Positions 29,264-38,712 are shown, counted from the first letter of the stretch. The stretch: 64,000 nucleotides of DNA from Verrucomicrobiota bacterium (GCA_016235595.1 JACRJX010000009.1:87182-151181), one strand, 5' to 3'. Notes: generated by a model from the sequence alone, not told the origin. A program made the numbers and translations.

Positions 29264-30136
29264 ATGAACCTGCGAGCCATTCTGCGAGACCTTGTTCTTG
29301 CTGCCATCTGTGTTGGCACAGCGCTCGCCCAAACCCCTCCGCCACCATCACCGGCCGCGTCTACCGCCGCACCAGTGCCAGCCAAGAAACCAGCAGCCGG
29401 ACAACCGTCGTTCGTCAACGTCGTCAAGATTCGCATGGTGCTGATTCCCGCAGGCGAGTTCGACATGGGCAGTCCGAAAAGCGAAAGCTGGCGTTACTCG
29501 GAAGAGAGCCTCCATCATGTCACCATCACCCGACCGTTCTACATGGGTGCCACCGAAGTGACGCAGGCGCAATTTGCCGCCGTGATGAGAAGGAATCCGA
29601 GCTACTACAAGGGCGCGAACCTGCCGGTGGAGCACGTGACGTGGAACGACGCGGTGGAGTTTTGCCGGCGGCTGAGCTTCATGGATAGCCGCACCTACCG
29701 GCTGCCGACAGAGGCCGAATGGGAATACGCCTGCCGCGCCGGCAGCGACGGCAAGTTCTACAGCGGCGAGAATGATGCGGACCTGTTCAAAGCGGCATGG
29801 GTTGGCAGCGTCAGCAACAGCCGCACGCATCCAGTGGCAACGCTGGCGCCGAATAGGTTCGGTCTCTTCGATATCCTCGGCAATGTGTACGAATGGTGCG
29901 CCGATTACTACGACGCCAACTACTACGTCAGGTCGCCGAAAACAGACCCGCCCGGTCCGCCGAAAGGCGCCGAGCGTGTGATTCGCGGCGGTGCCTACAA
30001 CGAATCCATTCAGAATGCCCGCTGTGCCTACCGCACCGGCAAGGACCCCATGAAGACGCAGGCCAACCTTGGCTTCCGCATCGCCTGCGACGTGCCGCCG
30101 CCGGGACCAGCCACGCTGCCCGCCAAGACCCGATAA
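29264..30136 (+). CDS. Secreted SUMF1 (formylglycine-generating-enzyme-like) protein
   Basis: 290 residues with a signal peptide (residues 1-24) and a Pro/Ala linker. The FGE-sulfatase fold covers about residues 50-280: MVLIPAGEFDMGSP, YMGATEVTQAQFAAVM, VEHVTWNDAVEFCRRLS, YRLPTEAEWEYACRAGS, GLFDILGNVYEWCADYY, RVIRGGAYNE and NLGFRIAC. These motifs define the fold but not catalysis; the copper-binding Cys pair of true formylglycine-generating enzymes is not evident, so it may be a non-enzymatic or EgtB/PvdO-type member. It is divergent from the 2528-residue gene. Confidence 0.85.
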   Translation: MNLRAILRDLVLAAICVGTALAQTPPPPSPAASTAAPVPAKKPAAGQPSFVNVVKIRMVLIPAGEFDMGSPKSESWRYSEESLHHVTITRPFYMGATEVTQAQFAAVMRRNPSYYKGANLPVEHVTWNDAVEFCRRLSFMDSRTYRLPTEAEWEYACRAGSDGKFYSGENDADLFKAAWVGSVSNSRTHPVATLAPNRFGLFDILGNVYEWCADYYDANYYVRSPKTDPPGPPKGAERVIRGGAYNESIQNARCAYRTGKDPMKTQANLGFRIACDVPPPGPATLPAKTR

Positions 30137-30200
30137 CGGCCGGGAAGCTGGAACTTTCGCGTAATTGACAACGGCATGGCCGACCGTCGCCGGCCTTCCA

Positions 30201-31580
30201 TTACTTGCCTTCGCCGACTTTTTCCAACACCTGATGGATGGCTTTGATGACGGTTTCCTCGACGTTCTCGGCGAAGGGGCCGGGCTGGCCGTAGTAGACC
30301 ATACTGAAATCCGCTTCGTAACCGCCTTCTTTCAGGATGCGCAGGGAGGGGATGTAGCACATCACGTCGTTGGCGTACCCGATGGTCATCAGGTTCGCGT
30401 TGGGAAACTCGCGCTTGCAGCGCAACTGATAATCCACCACCACTTCGCCGCCCAGCGCGATCATGGTCAGGTCATTGCCAAGCCGGATCGCCTGCACCGG
30501 GTAGGGCGTCTGGCGGATGGGATGGTTCTGGTCGTAGGCGGCCAACATCATTTCGGCCCGCCGACGGAGGAACTTATTGGGCTTCTTTGCATCCCCTGCT
30601 TTTTTGAGTTCCTCTTCGAACGTTTGGCGCGTGTGGGCGGCAAAGTCCAACTGGATCGACTGGAAGGCCGTGCGAATCGGCGGGTGTACGGGACGCAGGT
30701 CGGCGCCGAGCACGCGCTCAACTTCAATAGCCAGCGCCTTGCCGTGTTCGACTGCGAAGTCGAGCGAGCCACGCGGCTCTGGATTCTGGTCGGCGCCACA
30801 AAGAATGGTGAACATGGCCGTCGCACCCGGATGCAGTCTTTCCAGCTCGGCTTCGGCCTGGCCGGCGTAGTCGCCGTGAATCTTGTAGAAGTCCGGAAGC
30901 CTGTCTCCCTTGCCACCGATGGTTGTGTTGTGGCAGGCGTAGCCAAACAGGATGGTGCGCAGCTTGCCATCGGGCGAAGTCACCTTCAGCACCGGCACAT
31001 CGTGGTCCACCGGGCCGGCGGGATTGACACCGAACGTAACCTTGTCGCCCACACGTTGGCGGCGATTGGCGGCAAAACCGGCCGAGCCGTGCCCGGTGGC
31101 GAGTTTTGCGGGTGCAAGGTCGTTCAGCGCGTCACCCATGACGTTGACCAGGTTGTCCGTCAAACGGGCGCTATATTCCAACACGCGTTGCTTATCCTCA
31201 GCGGAGAAGTCGAACATCACGTTCAGGTTCAGCCCGACGACGGGACCGCTGTGCGAGTGCGAACAACACAGCAATACGTCAGAGCGGTTGAGTTTAAACT
31301 GCTTCTTCGCGCGCGCGAAGACGTCATCCGAAACGCAATGGTGCAGCCCAATCAGGTCGCACGTAACAATGACAACGCGGTGACCTTGCGGATCGCTCAG
31401 AGCCAGCGCCCGCGCCCAGAGGTCTTGGAACACGCCCATGGACTGGTTGGTACGCGAGGAATAGCCGGACATCCAGAACGGTGTCGGCGGCGTAATCTTG
31501 ACCTTGGCGACGCCGGCTTGAAAATCGGCAGCGAACGCAGTGCAACAGCTCAGCAGGAGGATAGGCAGGCAGTGTTTCAT
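30201..31580 (-). CDS. Neutral/alkaline ceramidase N-terminal-domain protein
   Basis: 459 residues from MKHCLPILLLSCCTAFAADF; upstream in-frame codons to 31682 precede this signal peptide and were dropped. The mature protein opens with VAKVKITPPTPFWMSGYSSR. It contains the zinc-site motif CSHSHSGPVVG and FGYACHNTT and HGDYAGQAEAELE segments, all typical of the neutral ceramidase N-terminal domain. The C-terminal domain of full ceramidases (about 650+ residues) is missing, as in many Planctomycetota/Verrucomicrobiota proteins of this family, so ceramidase activity is uncertain. The product is predicted to be periplasmic or secreted. Confidence 0.85.
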   Translation of the reverse strand: MKHCLPILLLSCCTAFAADFQAGVAKVKITPPTPFWMSGYSSRTNQSMGVFQDLWARALALSDPQGHRVVIVTCDLIGLHHCVSDDVFARAKKQFKLNRSDVLLCCSHSHSGPVVGLNLNVMFDFSAEDKQRVLEYSARLTDNLVNVMGDALNDLAPAKLATGHGSAGFAANRRQRVGDKVTFGVNPAGPVDHDVPVLKVTSPDGKLRTILFGYACHNTTIGGKGDRLPDFYKIHGDYAGQAEAELERLHPGATAMFTILCGADQNPEPRGSLDFAVEHGKALAIEVERVLGADLRPVHPPIRTAFQSIQLDFAAHTRQTFEEELKKAGDAKKPNKFLRRRAEMMLAAYDQNHPIRQTPYPVQAIRLGNDLTMIALGGEVVVDYQLRCKREFPNANLMTIGYANDVMCYIPSLRILKEGGYEADFSMVYYGQPGPFAENVEETVIKAIHQVLEKVGEGK

Positions 31581-31734
31581 AAATCGTCCGTCTTTCTCGA
31601 ATGTGGCGCACACTAGACGCGCATGCCATTGGAGGCAACACCGAAGGCGCCGCGCAGCAGACAGCAAACGGCAGTCCGCCACGCCATGGCGACAATCCCG
31701 CGGCGAAATCGCTGGCTATAGACCGTGTCCAACC

Positions 31735-33093
31735 CTACGGCTTGAACGGACCCTTCACGTAGAAGAGGTCGGCGCGGACGCGGCTCTTGTCCGGCACGCG
31801 CGCCAGCGAATAGACGCTGCCGTCCTTGCCGATGGTGATTGAGTTCACGTAAAGCGGCCGCTCGCCGTTCTTGTAGTAGATCGCGCCCTGGTCTTTGCAG
31901 CGGCCGGTCGGGATGTGATAGGTGACGAGGTGAAGGTCTTCGAGCCCCTTCGCCGCGCCCATCGCAATACGGTCCTTGCCCTTGAGACGCTTGCCGTCTT
32001 TGTAGATCGGGCCGCCGGTGAGGTAGCAGATGGTGTCGCCGTCCGCGCCGAGCGCAAAACCGAGGTAGCCGTAACTGAACTGGTCAAACATGCCGCTGGC
32101 CTTGGAGGGGTCGGAGGTGATGCGATCGAGGACCTGGATGCGCTTGGTGCGCGGGTCGAAGCGGAAGAGGTAGCCGGAATTACCGTGGACGCCGTAGATC
32201 ATCTTGTCCTTGGGCCGGTAGAAGGTCTGCCGCCAGTTGTAGCCCATGTGGCCGGGATTGGTGGAGTCGTAGATGCCGAAGTAGTCCTTCTTCAAGTCCT
32301 CGTCGGTGATTTTCTCGATGTTGTCTGTGTCGGCGCGGTAACGGATTATGTCGCCGTCGCCAGTGCTGTAGTAAGCCGAGCCGTCTTCAGGATCCACGGC
32401 AATGGAGCGGCAAACGGTGCTGTAGGCCGCGCCTTTGCCGTTCTCGCCCTCGCGGCATTGTTTGCCGAAGTTCTTCATGCTCTTGGTGGCAATGTCGAAA
32501 CGGAAGAACTGGCCGGCGGGCCAGGTGATGGCAAACATGCGTCCGCGCTTGGTGTCCATGTTGAAGGTAATGACGCCCTCGCCGTCGGGCGCGAGTCCAA
32601 AGTCCTCGAACTTGCCGGTCTTGAGGTCGTAGGAAAGCAGGTGGCCACCGGGATACTTCGTCCAGCCGGCGGGCGGGATGCCCATCTTCTCCATGCCATC
32701 AATGATGCTGTAGTGGCCGATGTGCGTGGCGAAGTAGAGTTTGCCGTTGGCCTCGACGAAGTTCACGTGGCTCTTGCCCTGCACCACAGTCTTCTTGCCC
32801 TTCTCGCCGCACGCCTCGGTGAGGTCGCCGACGCAGGTAACCTTTTGCGTCTTCGGGTCGAACTTGAACATCTGACCGCCGATGTCGGCTGGTTCGGTGC
32901 TGAGCACGTAGTAGATGCAGCCGTCGCTGCCGGTGCCCATGCCGTTGTAGGTGTCGTGGCCTTCAGGGAAGCCGGAGCTAACCATGTGCGCCGTCAGCTT
33001 CTTCGCCGGCTGAAACGGGTCGCGCGTTTCGGCGGCAGACAGGAGCGGGATTGCGGCAGTCAATACGATGAGTGAAGTGATGATGGTTTTCAT
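31735..33093 (-). CDS. Secreted beta-propeller-like protein
   Basis: 452 residues from MKTIITSLIVLTAAIPLLSA, a clear signal peptide; longer in-frame starts lie upstream of it. Repeated blade-like units alternate short aromatic beta-motifs, for example MFKFDPKTQKVTCVGDL, LLSYDLKTGKFEDFGLA, FFRFDIATKSMKNFG and LFRFDPRTKRIQVLD. The spacing of 45-70 residues suggests a six- or seven-bladed propeller of the SMP-30/Vgb-like kind. No catalytic set is obvious. It lies 154 bases upstream of the ceramidase-like gene on the same strand and could be cotranscribed with it. Confidence 0.75.
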   Translation of the reverse strand: MKTIITSLIVLTAAIPLLSAAETRDPFQPAKKLTAHMVSSGFPEGHDTYNGMGTGSDGCIYYVLSTEPADIGGQMFKFDPKTQKVTCVGDLTEACGEKGKKTVVQGKSHVNFVEANGKLYFATHIGHYSIIDGMEKMGIPPAGWTKYPGGHLLSYDLKTGKFEDFGLAPDGEGVITFNMDTKRGRMFAITWPAGQFFRFDIATKSMKNFGKQCREGENGKGAAYSTVCRSIAVDPEDGSAYYSTGDGDIIRYRADTDNIEKITDEDLKKDYFGIYDSTNPGHMGYNWRQTFYRPKDKMIYGVHGNSGYLFRFDPRTKRIQVLDRITSDPSKASGMFDQFSYGYLGFALGADGDTICYLTGGPIYKDGKRLKGKDRIAMGAAKGLEDLHLVTYHIPTGRCKDQGAIYYKNGERPLYVNSITIGKDGSVYSLARVPDKSRVRADLFYVKGPFKP

Positions 33094-33213
33094 GGGAGTG
33101 TGTTCCGGGTACCGATGGGTTGCGTCATCGTTCATTCTTTCGAGTTCGCAGGCGACAGCGCGCACGCTAGCACGCGCGCGGGCCGAGGCAAGCTCAAACG
33201 AAGTTCTTTTTCG

Positions 33214-34596
33214 TCATGCTTTCTTCAGTTTGTCCGCATTCTTCTGGATCTTCTCGACCGCGCGAACAATGTCGTCCATGTCGGACTTCGAGCCGAGGAG
33301 GATGCCCTGCGAACTGAGCCAAACGGAAGTATGGAAGGTCTTGATCAGATTCGGGCAGTGGTTCTTCTCCTTGTATGCATCGAAGTTCAGTTCGGCGCTG
33401 GAATAGAACTTCTTATAGACTTCCGACTGGAACATCTGGTGGATGAACTCCTGCGTATAGATCGGACAGTTGGGATATCCGCTGCCCGCCGGAACTCCCT
33501 CGGCCGACAATGCCTTGAGAAATGCGGCGCGGGGCAACCCCTTGAACTGCGCTTCATCGTAGATGAACGGATACATGTAATAGGACAACTGGGTGACGTT
33601 CGGATACGGCTTGACGGGAGTGATGCCCGGGATGGCCGCCAGTTTCGGAGTCAGGTAACGGGCGTTCTCATTGCGAATCTTGGTCTGCTCCTCTAGCATC
33701 TTCAACTGGCACAACCCGATGGCCGCCTGATACTCGGCCATGCGAATCTTATTCCCCAGAATGAATGCGGCGATGTTATCCACTGAACCGGGGGCGATGT
33801 TGGTCTTGAATCCGTAGTTGTGATACGAGTAGAGCTTGTCTTTCAAGGCGGGGTCATCGGTCACAATCGCGCCTCCCTCGCCGATGGGCATGACTTTCGA
33901 AGTCTGGAAGCTGAAGCAGCCCGTGGTGCCGAACGTGCCCATCTTCTTGTGGTTGATCTCGGACATGTGCGCCTGACAGGCGTCCTCCACCACAAAGAGC
34001 TTGTGCTTGCGGGCGATTTCCATGATGCGCTCCATGTCGGAGGGATAACCGCAAATGTGCACCGGCAGGATGGCCTTGGTCCGCGGAGTGATCTTCGCCT
34101 CAATCTGGGCGGGGTCCATTTGATACGTGAGCGGGTCAATATCCGCAAAGACGGGCATGGCGCCTTTATACAGCACGCCCAGCAGGCTCGCGCTGAAGGT
34201 GTAGGGCGCGCAGATGACCTCGTCGCCGGGATTGATGTCCAACACCATGAACGACGCGCTCAACGCGTTGGTGCCGTTCACCACGGCCAGACAATGTTTG
34301 GCGCCCATGGCGGCGGCCCATTTCCCCTCAAACTCCTTGACCAGTCTGTCGCGCGACCAGACCCGGCCGTGCAGCACCTTTGTCACCACGGCGTCGTTCT
34401 GCGGGTCCCATTGCGGCCAGGAGGGCCAGGGCTTCGCGTGGGCTTTGGCGCCGCCCAAGGCGGCCGGGGCGCTGGCATCACCGGAAGTCTTGGCCATCAC
34501 CGCAGGAACGGCGCTGGCGGCCAGCAACGCGCTGCTGGTCTTGATGAAATTCCGTCGGGTCCACAGAGGATTCATGCTCGTGAGATTTGTGTTCAT
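33214..34596 (-). CDS. Exported DegT/DnrJ/EryC1/StrS-type PLP protein
   Basis: 460 residues. The leader TRRNFIKTSSALLAASAVPA is a Tat-type signal. The PLP-dependent sugar aminotransferase fold is complete: AVVNGTNALSASFMVL, GDEVICAPYTFSAS, VVEDACQAHMSE with the cofactor-facing Asp, and CFSFQTSKVMPIGEGGAIVT, whose Lys should form the internal aldimine. Cytoplasmic members transaminate nucleotide-linked keto-sugars; an exported one would need PLP-loaded folding before Tat transport and a periplasmic sugar substrate. Exported DegT-like proteins occur in Verrucomicrobiota and Planctomycetota genomes, with unknown function. It follows the AraC gene by 106 bases. Confidence 0.85.
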   Translation of the reverse strand: MNTNLTSMNPLWTRRNFIKTSSALLAASAVPAVMAKTSGDASAPAALGGAKAHAKPWPSWPQWDPQNDAVVTKVLHGRVWSRDRLVKEFEGKWAAAMGAKHCLAVVNGTNALSASFMVLDINPGDEVICAPYTFSASLLGVLYKGAMPVFADIDPLTYQMDPAQIEAKITPRTKAILPVHICGYPSDMERIMEIARKHKLFVVEDACQAHMSEINHKKMGTFGTTGCFSFQTSKVMPIGEGGAIVTDDPALKDKLYSYHNYGFKTNIAPGSVDNIAAFILGNKIRMAEYQAAIGLCQLKMLEEQTKIRNENARYLTPKLAAIPGITPVKPYPNVTQLSYYMYPFIYDEAQFKGLPRAAFLKALSAEGVPAGSGYPNCPIYTQEFIHQMFQSEVYKKFYSSAELNFDAYKEKNHCPNLIKTFHTSVWLSSQGILLGSKSDMDDIVRAVEKIQKNADKLKKA

Positions 34597-34702
34597 GGTC
34601 GCACTCTTTCGATTTCGGTCGTCGTTGTTGATACCGCCAGCCTCCTTATACTCTTGCGAGTCAAAGAGGGTGTCGCAGCGATTACGGCGAACGTCGCAGT
34701 TG

Positions 34703-35599
34703 TTACGGTTGCGTTTCGTGCCGCAGCGCTGAACGGTAACGCTCCGGAGTGGTGCCTGTGACACGACGGAAGACCCGATGGAACTGCGATCGCGTTCCGA
34801 ACCCCACCTCGTCCGCGATTTGCATCACGGTTGTATCCGCGTGCGCCAGAAGCTGGCACGCGCGGTGAACGCGCTCTTGTGAAATCCACTGGAATGGGCT
34901 CAGGCCGGTCGCCCTGCGGAACAACACGCTGAGTTGCGTGCTGCTGTAGCCGCTGCGCTTCACCAACTCAGCCAGCGTCCACGGATGAGACAACGCTTCT
35001 CGCACTGTCGCACCCAGGCGTTCGATGAGCTTTTTCGCCGAGCTGTCAGCAGACACATCCGGCGTCCTGTGGCGTTCGCTTTCGCTGCGTGCGAGTTCAA
35101 GCAAGAGTTGCGCAAGCAAGGCCGCGCACATGGAGAGTTTCGCCCTCTGCCCGCCGAAGGATTCCTGTTGGAGCCGGTCCAACAAATACTCCACCGCGGT
35201 CCGGCGCCATGGCACAACCTGCGTTCGCGACGGGACGCGCACACCGGCCACCTCCAGTCCCACGGCCCGGCCGCAACGCACTGCCAACCCGGTCTCCCGC
35301 AACAGCGTGCGCCGGAAAATCGCCACGAATCGTTCTCCCCGCCAGCCCAGGCAGACATGCGGATCGTCAGGACCGATCACGAGCAAATCGCCCGCATGAA
35401 GTTGAAACTCTTCCGTCCCCAACCGGTAATCCGCCACGCCACTGGCGACGTAGCACAGTTCCCAATCCTCGTCGGTATGCACGTGGAACCTGCCCACCGG
35501 CCCAATCCGTCGCGTGTAAGCCACCACGGGCACGGTTGGATCTGGAAACAGGATCGGTGTCCGTTCAACCGCGTTGATCTTGGCGGCACGCGTCAGCAT
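34703..35599 (-). CDS. AraC-family transcriptional regulator
   Basis: 298 residues from MLTRAAKINAVERTP. The N-terminal cupin-like sensor domain has FHVHTDEDWELCYVASG. The C-terminal about 100 residues hold the double helix-turn-helix: WTLAELVKRSGYSSTQLSVLF and TVMQIADEVGFGTRSQFHRV, ending in the usual GTTPERYR. It is probably an activator that responds to a small carbon compound. Its closest downstream neighbour on the same strand is the exported DegT-like gene, a likely but unproven target. Confidence 0.9.
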   Translation of the reverse strand: MLTRAAKINAVERTPILFPDPTVPVVAYTRRIGPVGRFHVHTDEDWELCYVASGVADYRLGTEEFQLHAGDLLVIGPDDPHVCLGWRGERFVAIFRRTLLRETGLAVRCGRAVGLEVAGVRVPSRTQVVPWRRTAVEYLLDRLQQESFGGQRAKLSMCAALLAQLLLELARSESERHRTPDVSADSSAKKLIERLGATVREALSHPWTLAELVKRSGYSSTQLSVLFRRATGLSPFQWISQERVHRACQLLAHADTTVMQIADEVGFGTRSQFHRVFRRVTGTTPERYRSALRHETQP

Positions 35600-35741
35600 T
35601 GAGTCTGACTCTACCAGAACCTTGTCGATCCAGTAAGACGAATGTCTGCACCCTGATAGGAATTGGCAGCGATCTCGCCGCCGCGGTCCAAACAAGATTC
35701 ATCAAGAGCTTCCGGCCGCGCGGCAGCAATGCGGACGGTTT

Positions 35742-36509
35742 TCAGGCGATGTTGTTCTGCTTGCGCCAGTCGAGGATCCGTCGCGCCACCTTGTATACCG
35801 GTGCGGTCCAGATGCGGCTATGGTTAACCTTCAAGTAGTTGACCAGTTCGCGGAAATCGCTGTCAGCCACACCGAGGCTGCCCTCGTTGATACCGTGAAA
35901 CGTCAGGATGCCCCAACACCTCTTGGCAATACACGCCTCCACCAAGCCGACCATCTGCGATCCCGTCATCCGCTCCGCCGGCCATGACCACGCGTAGTGC
36001 AGGTCCACCGTCGAGGCATGGTTCGCAAACGGGAACTCGCCCTTGCCACGGCCGGCGATGTGATGCCGCGCCACCACGGGCACATAGCTCTGACGCGTCG
36101 GCCCGCGGCCCACGTGCTCCATGTAGCACGGATAACAGAACGACATCTCCCTTTGCTCCGGCGCGATCTGCTGCAACCGCCGTTTCGATTCGATGATGTC
36201 CTTCTCGATATCGGCCAGCGTCAGGCCTTCCAAGCCCGGCGCCGTCGGATCGTCGCGAAACGCCCGCGCGCAGATGTGAGCCATCGTGTGGTTGCCGATT
36301 TCGTGGCCGGCCTTGGCCACCTCCCGCCACGGCGCGAGCTTTTCCAGATAATAGTCGTTGCGCGGGTTGAGGTAGAACGACGAGGGCAAATCGGCGTCGG
36401 TAAGCATCGGCACGGCGATCTTGAGTTGCGACGGCGGGCCATCGTCGAACGTGAGGGAAACGGCCGCGCGACACTCGCCCGGCCAGTACGGAGAGTATTG
36501 TCGATTCAT
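35742..36509 (-). CDS. Polysaccharide deacetylase family protein
   Basis: 255 residues without a signal peptide. NodB-homology motifs are visible: SLTFDDGPPSQ (catalytic Asp pair) and GHEIGNHTMAH (H-x3-H metal ligands), then FCYPCY and WGILTFHGI towards the C-terminus. Carbohydrate esterase family 4 members remove N- or O-acetyl groups from polysaccharides; chitin, peptidoglycan or exopolysaccharide are all possible. Codon-start ATG at 36509 begins MNRQYSPYWPGE. It stands between the AraC gene and a membrane protein gene on the same strand. Confidence 0.88.
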   Translation of the reverse strand: MNRQYSPYWPGECRAAVSLTFDDGPPSQLKIAVPMLTDADLPSSFYLNPRNDYYLEKLAPWREVAKAGHEIGNHTMAHICARAFRDDPTAPGLEGLTLADIEKDIIESKRRLQQIAPEQREMSFCYPCYMEHVGRGPTRQSYVPVVARHHIAGRGKGEFPFANHASTVDLHYAWSWPAERMTGSQMVGLVEACIAKRCWGILTFHGINEGSLGVADSDFRELVNYLKVNHSRIWTAPVYKVARRILDWRKQNNIA

Positions 36510-36571
36510 GACAAGTCTCTCGCTACAACATCCAGGCGGAGATTTCCAGCAATCTTTCCTAAGTTATCGCT

Positions 36572-38524
36572 TCACGGCCGGTCGGCGTCGGCATCGCCCG
36601 GCTTGTTCAAGCTGACGGACGCGGGCGGCTTGGTGACTTTCGCCAGCTTGAAACAGGGACCGTCGTGCAGAACCTCTGCATCGTCGGGAATCGCCGCGTC
36701 CATCATCGGCGGACCGCCCCGTCCCTGAAAACCGCCCGGACCTTTTCCAAACTGCGGAAGGCCCGATGGCCGGAAACCGCCGCCGAAACCTTTCCCCGCA
36801 CGGCTGCGGAAAGAACCGTCGGCCTGACGCAATCCGCGGCCCTGACCACCGCCAGGCGGGCCGAAACCAGGACCGCGCTCCTTGCTTTGAAGGAAGAGCA
36901 CCTCGCCGTATTTTTGCCAGTCATCCGTTCGCACCGCCCTTCCCTGTGCAACACGGGTGTGGAGTGTCCACGCTGTCCACCACTCGACGCCGTGCCGCGT
37001 CACGATCAACGTACGTTCCGGATGCGGGATGCGAGCGGCGAGGTCTTTCATTTCGCGATACGCCTTTTCGCTGATGATCGGGTGTCCGCCACGCGCAACC
37101 ATCGGAGCCGAGAACCCCACCAGCGGCGCCACGGTCACGACCGCCAGCAACGAACGCAGCCAGAGGTTGGGCACCTGCATCAGCACAAACAAACCAGCAA
37201 CCGTCGCAGGAAGCACCGCATTCAAGTAGAAGCGCCCTGCGACGTCCCCCTGCACCCACGGTCCTGTCAGCAATAACGCCGTCACAGCGCAGCCGATGCC
37301 GATCGCACTCTCCGCCGGTGGCAACGCGCGGCGTTTCCGCCAAGCCAGAACGAAAACACATAGTGTGATACCGCCAACAACGGCCATGGGCATCCATCGC
37401 GCCAACATGAAAGGCCCCGCTCCCGGTCCTGCTCCCGGTCCCGGTCCGTGCATGAGGCTGTTTAGGAAGCCGCCAACTGGCGGTCGCATGCCACCCATCG
37501 AGTCATCACCCGGCGGTGGACCTCCCATTGGGCCTTCGCCCGGTGGCGGGCCTCCCATTGGGCTATCGCCTGGTGGCGGACCAAACATGGGTTCGCCACT
37601 CCGCTGCAAACCACCTTTAGCGAAGCCCGGCAAAGCGCCGCTCGTCGGCGAACGCATCGGGGGTCTTCTGCCTCCAAGGAAGCTCGTCGGATTTGAAAAT
37701 GCGTTTGCCAGCCGGTGAATACGCGCCGGGTCAAACTTCCATAACACGAGACCGGCCGCCAGCGCCGCCACAGCCAGTCCGCCCGCCACCAACGGCCACG
37801 CCACGCGCACACGCTTCCCACCCGCCTCGTCCCTCGGCAACAGGATGCCCGCCGCAAAAACAGCCGCGACCAGCAACAACGCGGTTCCAAACACTGCGAT
37901 ATGCGTCAGGCCCGTCAGACCCAGCATCGCTATGACCCCGATGCCGCAGCCCACCGTCCGATGTCTCTTCCACACAAAGAGCGCATAGATCAGACCCGCA
38001 AGCCAGACCAAGCCGAGCGAATTCTTCTGGAAGTCACCCACCATCGAAAGCGCAGGCGATCCAAGCGCCACCACGCTGGCCGCGGCAACGGCCAGCCACG
38101 CGCCGCGCCCGGCGCGTTCGCTCCAAGCGCGGCCAAGAAGAAACACTGGCAACGCCACAAGCGGCGGCACGATCGCATCGAAGAGCTTCACGACCAGAAA
38201 GACGCTGGATTCGAGGTCGCGTCCTGTCAGCCATTGCATCAGCTTCGCCAGCGCCGCCTGTAACGAGAACGTCAACGGCAAATCTGGAATCCCCAGCGCC
38301 CCCGCCGTCAGTAACGCCCGCGCCTGAACCAAGTAGTAGCCACCGTTCATGCCCGGCACGAGCGATGTGCTGAATAGCAGCCAACTCCTGACAGCCATGG
38401 CTGCCAGGATGACAACGAAGAGGACACACGCCGGCCAGCCCGTAAAAGCGGCGGGGCGCAATGGGAGACGGCTGTTACTTGGCGCTTGAGTCACGGTGAT
38501 ATGTTGCTTTCTACAACGACGCAA
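36572..38524 (-). CDS. Polytopic membrane protein with Gly/Pro/Met repeats (GT-C-like)
   Basis: 650 residues. About ten hydrophobic segments in the first half and after the middle suggest an integral membrane protein. An early extracytoplasmic segment, MNGGYYLVQARALLTAG, resembles the first loop of GT-C glycosyltransferase-like proteins, but no D-D/E catalytic motif is certain. Around residues 310-345 three 10-residue units of the type GDSPMGGPPP occur, then GPGPGAGPGAGPF. The C-terminus (about 560-620) is again Gly/Phe/Arg-rich. Low-complexity parts of this kind may lie outside the membrane. Function unknown; lipid-linked sugar transfer is only a guess. Confidence 0.65.
   Translation of the reverse strand: MRRCRKQHITVTQAPSNSRLPLRPAAFTGWPACVLFVVILAAMAVRSWLLFSTSLVPGMNGGYYLVQARALLTAGALGIPDLPLTFSLQAALAKLMQWLTGRDLESSVFLVVKLFDAIVPPLVALPVFLLGRAWSERAGRGAWLAVAAASVVALGSPALSMVGDFQKNSLGLVWLAGLIYALFVWKRHRTVGCGIGVIAMLGLTGLTHIAVFGTALLLVAAVFAAGILLPRDEAGGKRVRVAWPLVAGGLAVAALAAGLVLWKFDPARIHRLANAFSNPTSFLGGRRPPMRSPTSGALPGFAKGGLQRSGEPMFGPPPGDSPMGGPPPGEGPMGGPPPGDDSMGGMRPPVGGFLNSLMHGPGPGAGPGAGPFMLARWMPMAVVGGITLCVFVLAWRKRRALPPAESAIGIGCAVTALLLTGPWVQGDVAGRFYLNAVLPATVAGLFVLMQVPNLWLRSLLAVVTVAPLVGFSAPMVARGGHPIISEKAYREMKDLAARIPHPERTLIVTRHGVEWWTAWTLHTRVAQGRAVRTDDWQKYGEVLFLQSKERGPGFGPPGGGQGRGLRQADGSFRSRAGKGFGGGFRPSGLPQFGKGPGGFQGRGGPPMMDAAIPDDAEVLHDGPCFKLAKVTKPPASVSLNKPGDADADRP
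37509..37597. repeat. 30-base tandem repeat inside the membrane protein gene
   Basis: Three units of 30 bases (37509-37538, 37539-37568, and a diverged third to 37597) with the core GGCCTCCCATTGGGC. They encode, on the minus strand, the decapeptide GDSPMGGPPP and variants. The unit is a multiple of three, so copy number can vary without changing the frame. Confidence 0.85.
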
Positions 38525-38614
38525 CCGCCAGTTTTATTGGCCCCACAATCAAGTGTGATCCAGATATGTATAACAGTGCAGAAAAACTGAAGGAGTCACG
38601 ACAGCGGAACCTTC

Positions 38615-38712
38615 GGTTTCACTGGCGTAACCCACTGGAATTCAAGCTTTAGCCTGTGTTGTAACCACAGCAGCCTAAAGGCTGGATTCCAGCGGGTTGA
38701 CGCACAGAAACC
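38615..38712. repeat. 98-base imperfect palindrome, REP-like
   Basis: Left arm 38615-38657 and right arm 38671-38712 are imperfect reverse complements over about 42 bases, with a loop of about 13 bases. Shared parts include GGTTTC/GAAACC at the ends and CTGGAAT/ATTCCAG in the middle. It fills the intergenic gap between the SUMF1 lipoprotein gene end (38796) and the membrane protein start (38524), both on the minus strand. No T-run follows, so a role in mRNA stability or a mobile REP/MITE-like origin is more likely than termination. Confidence 0.75.
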
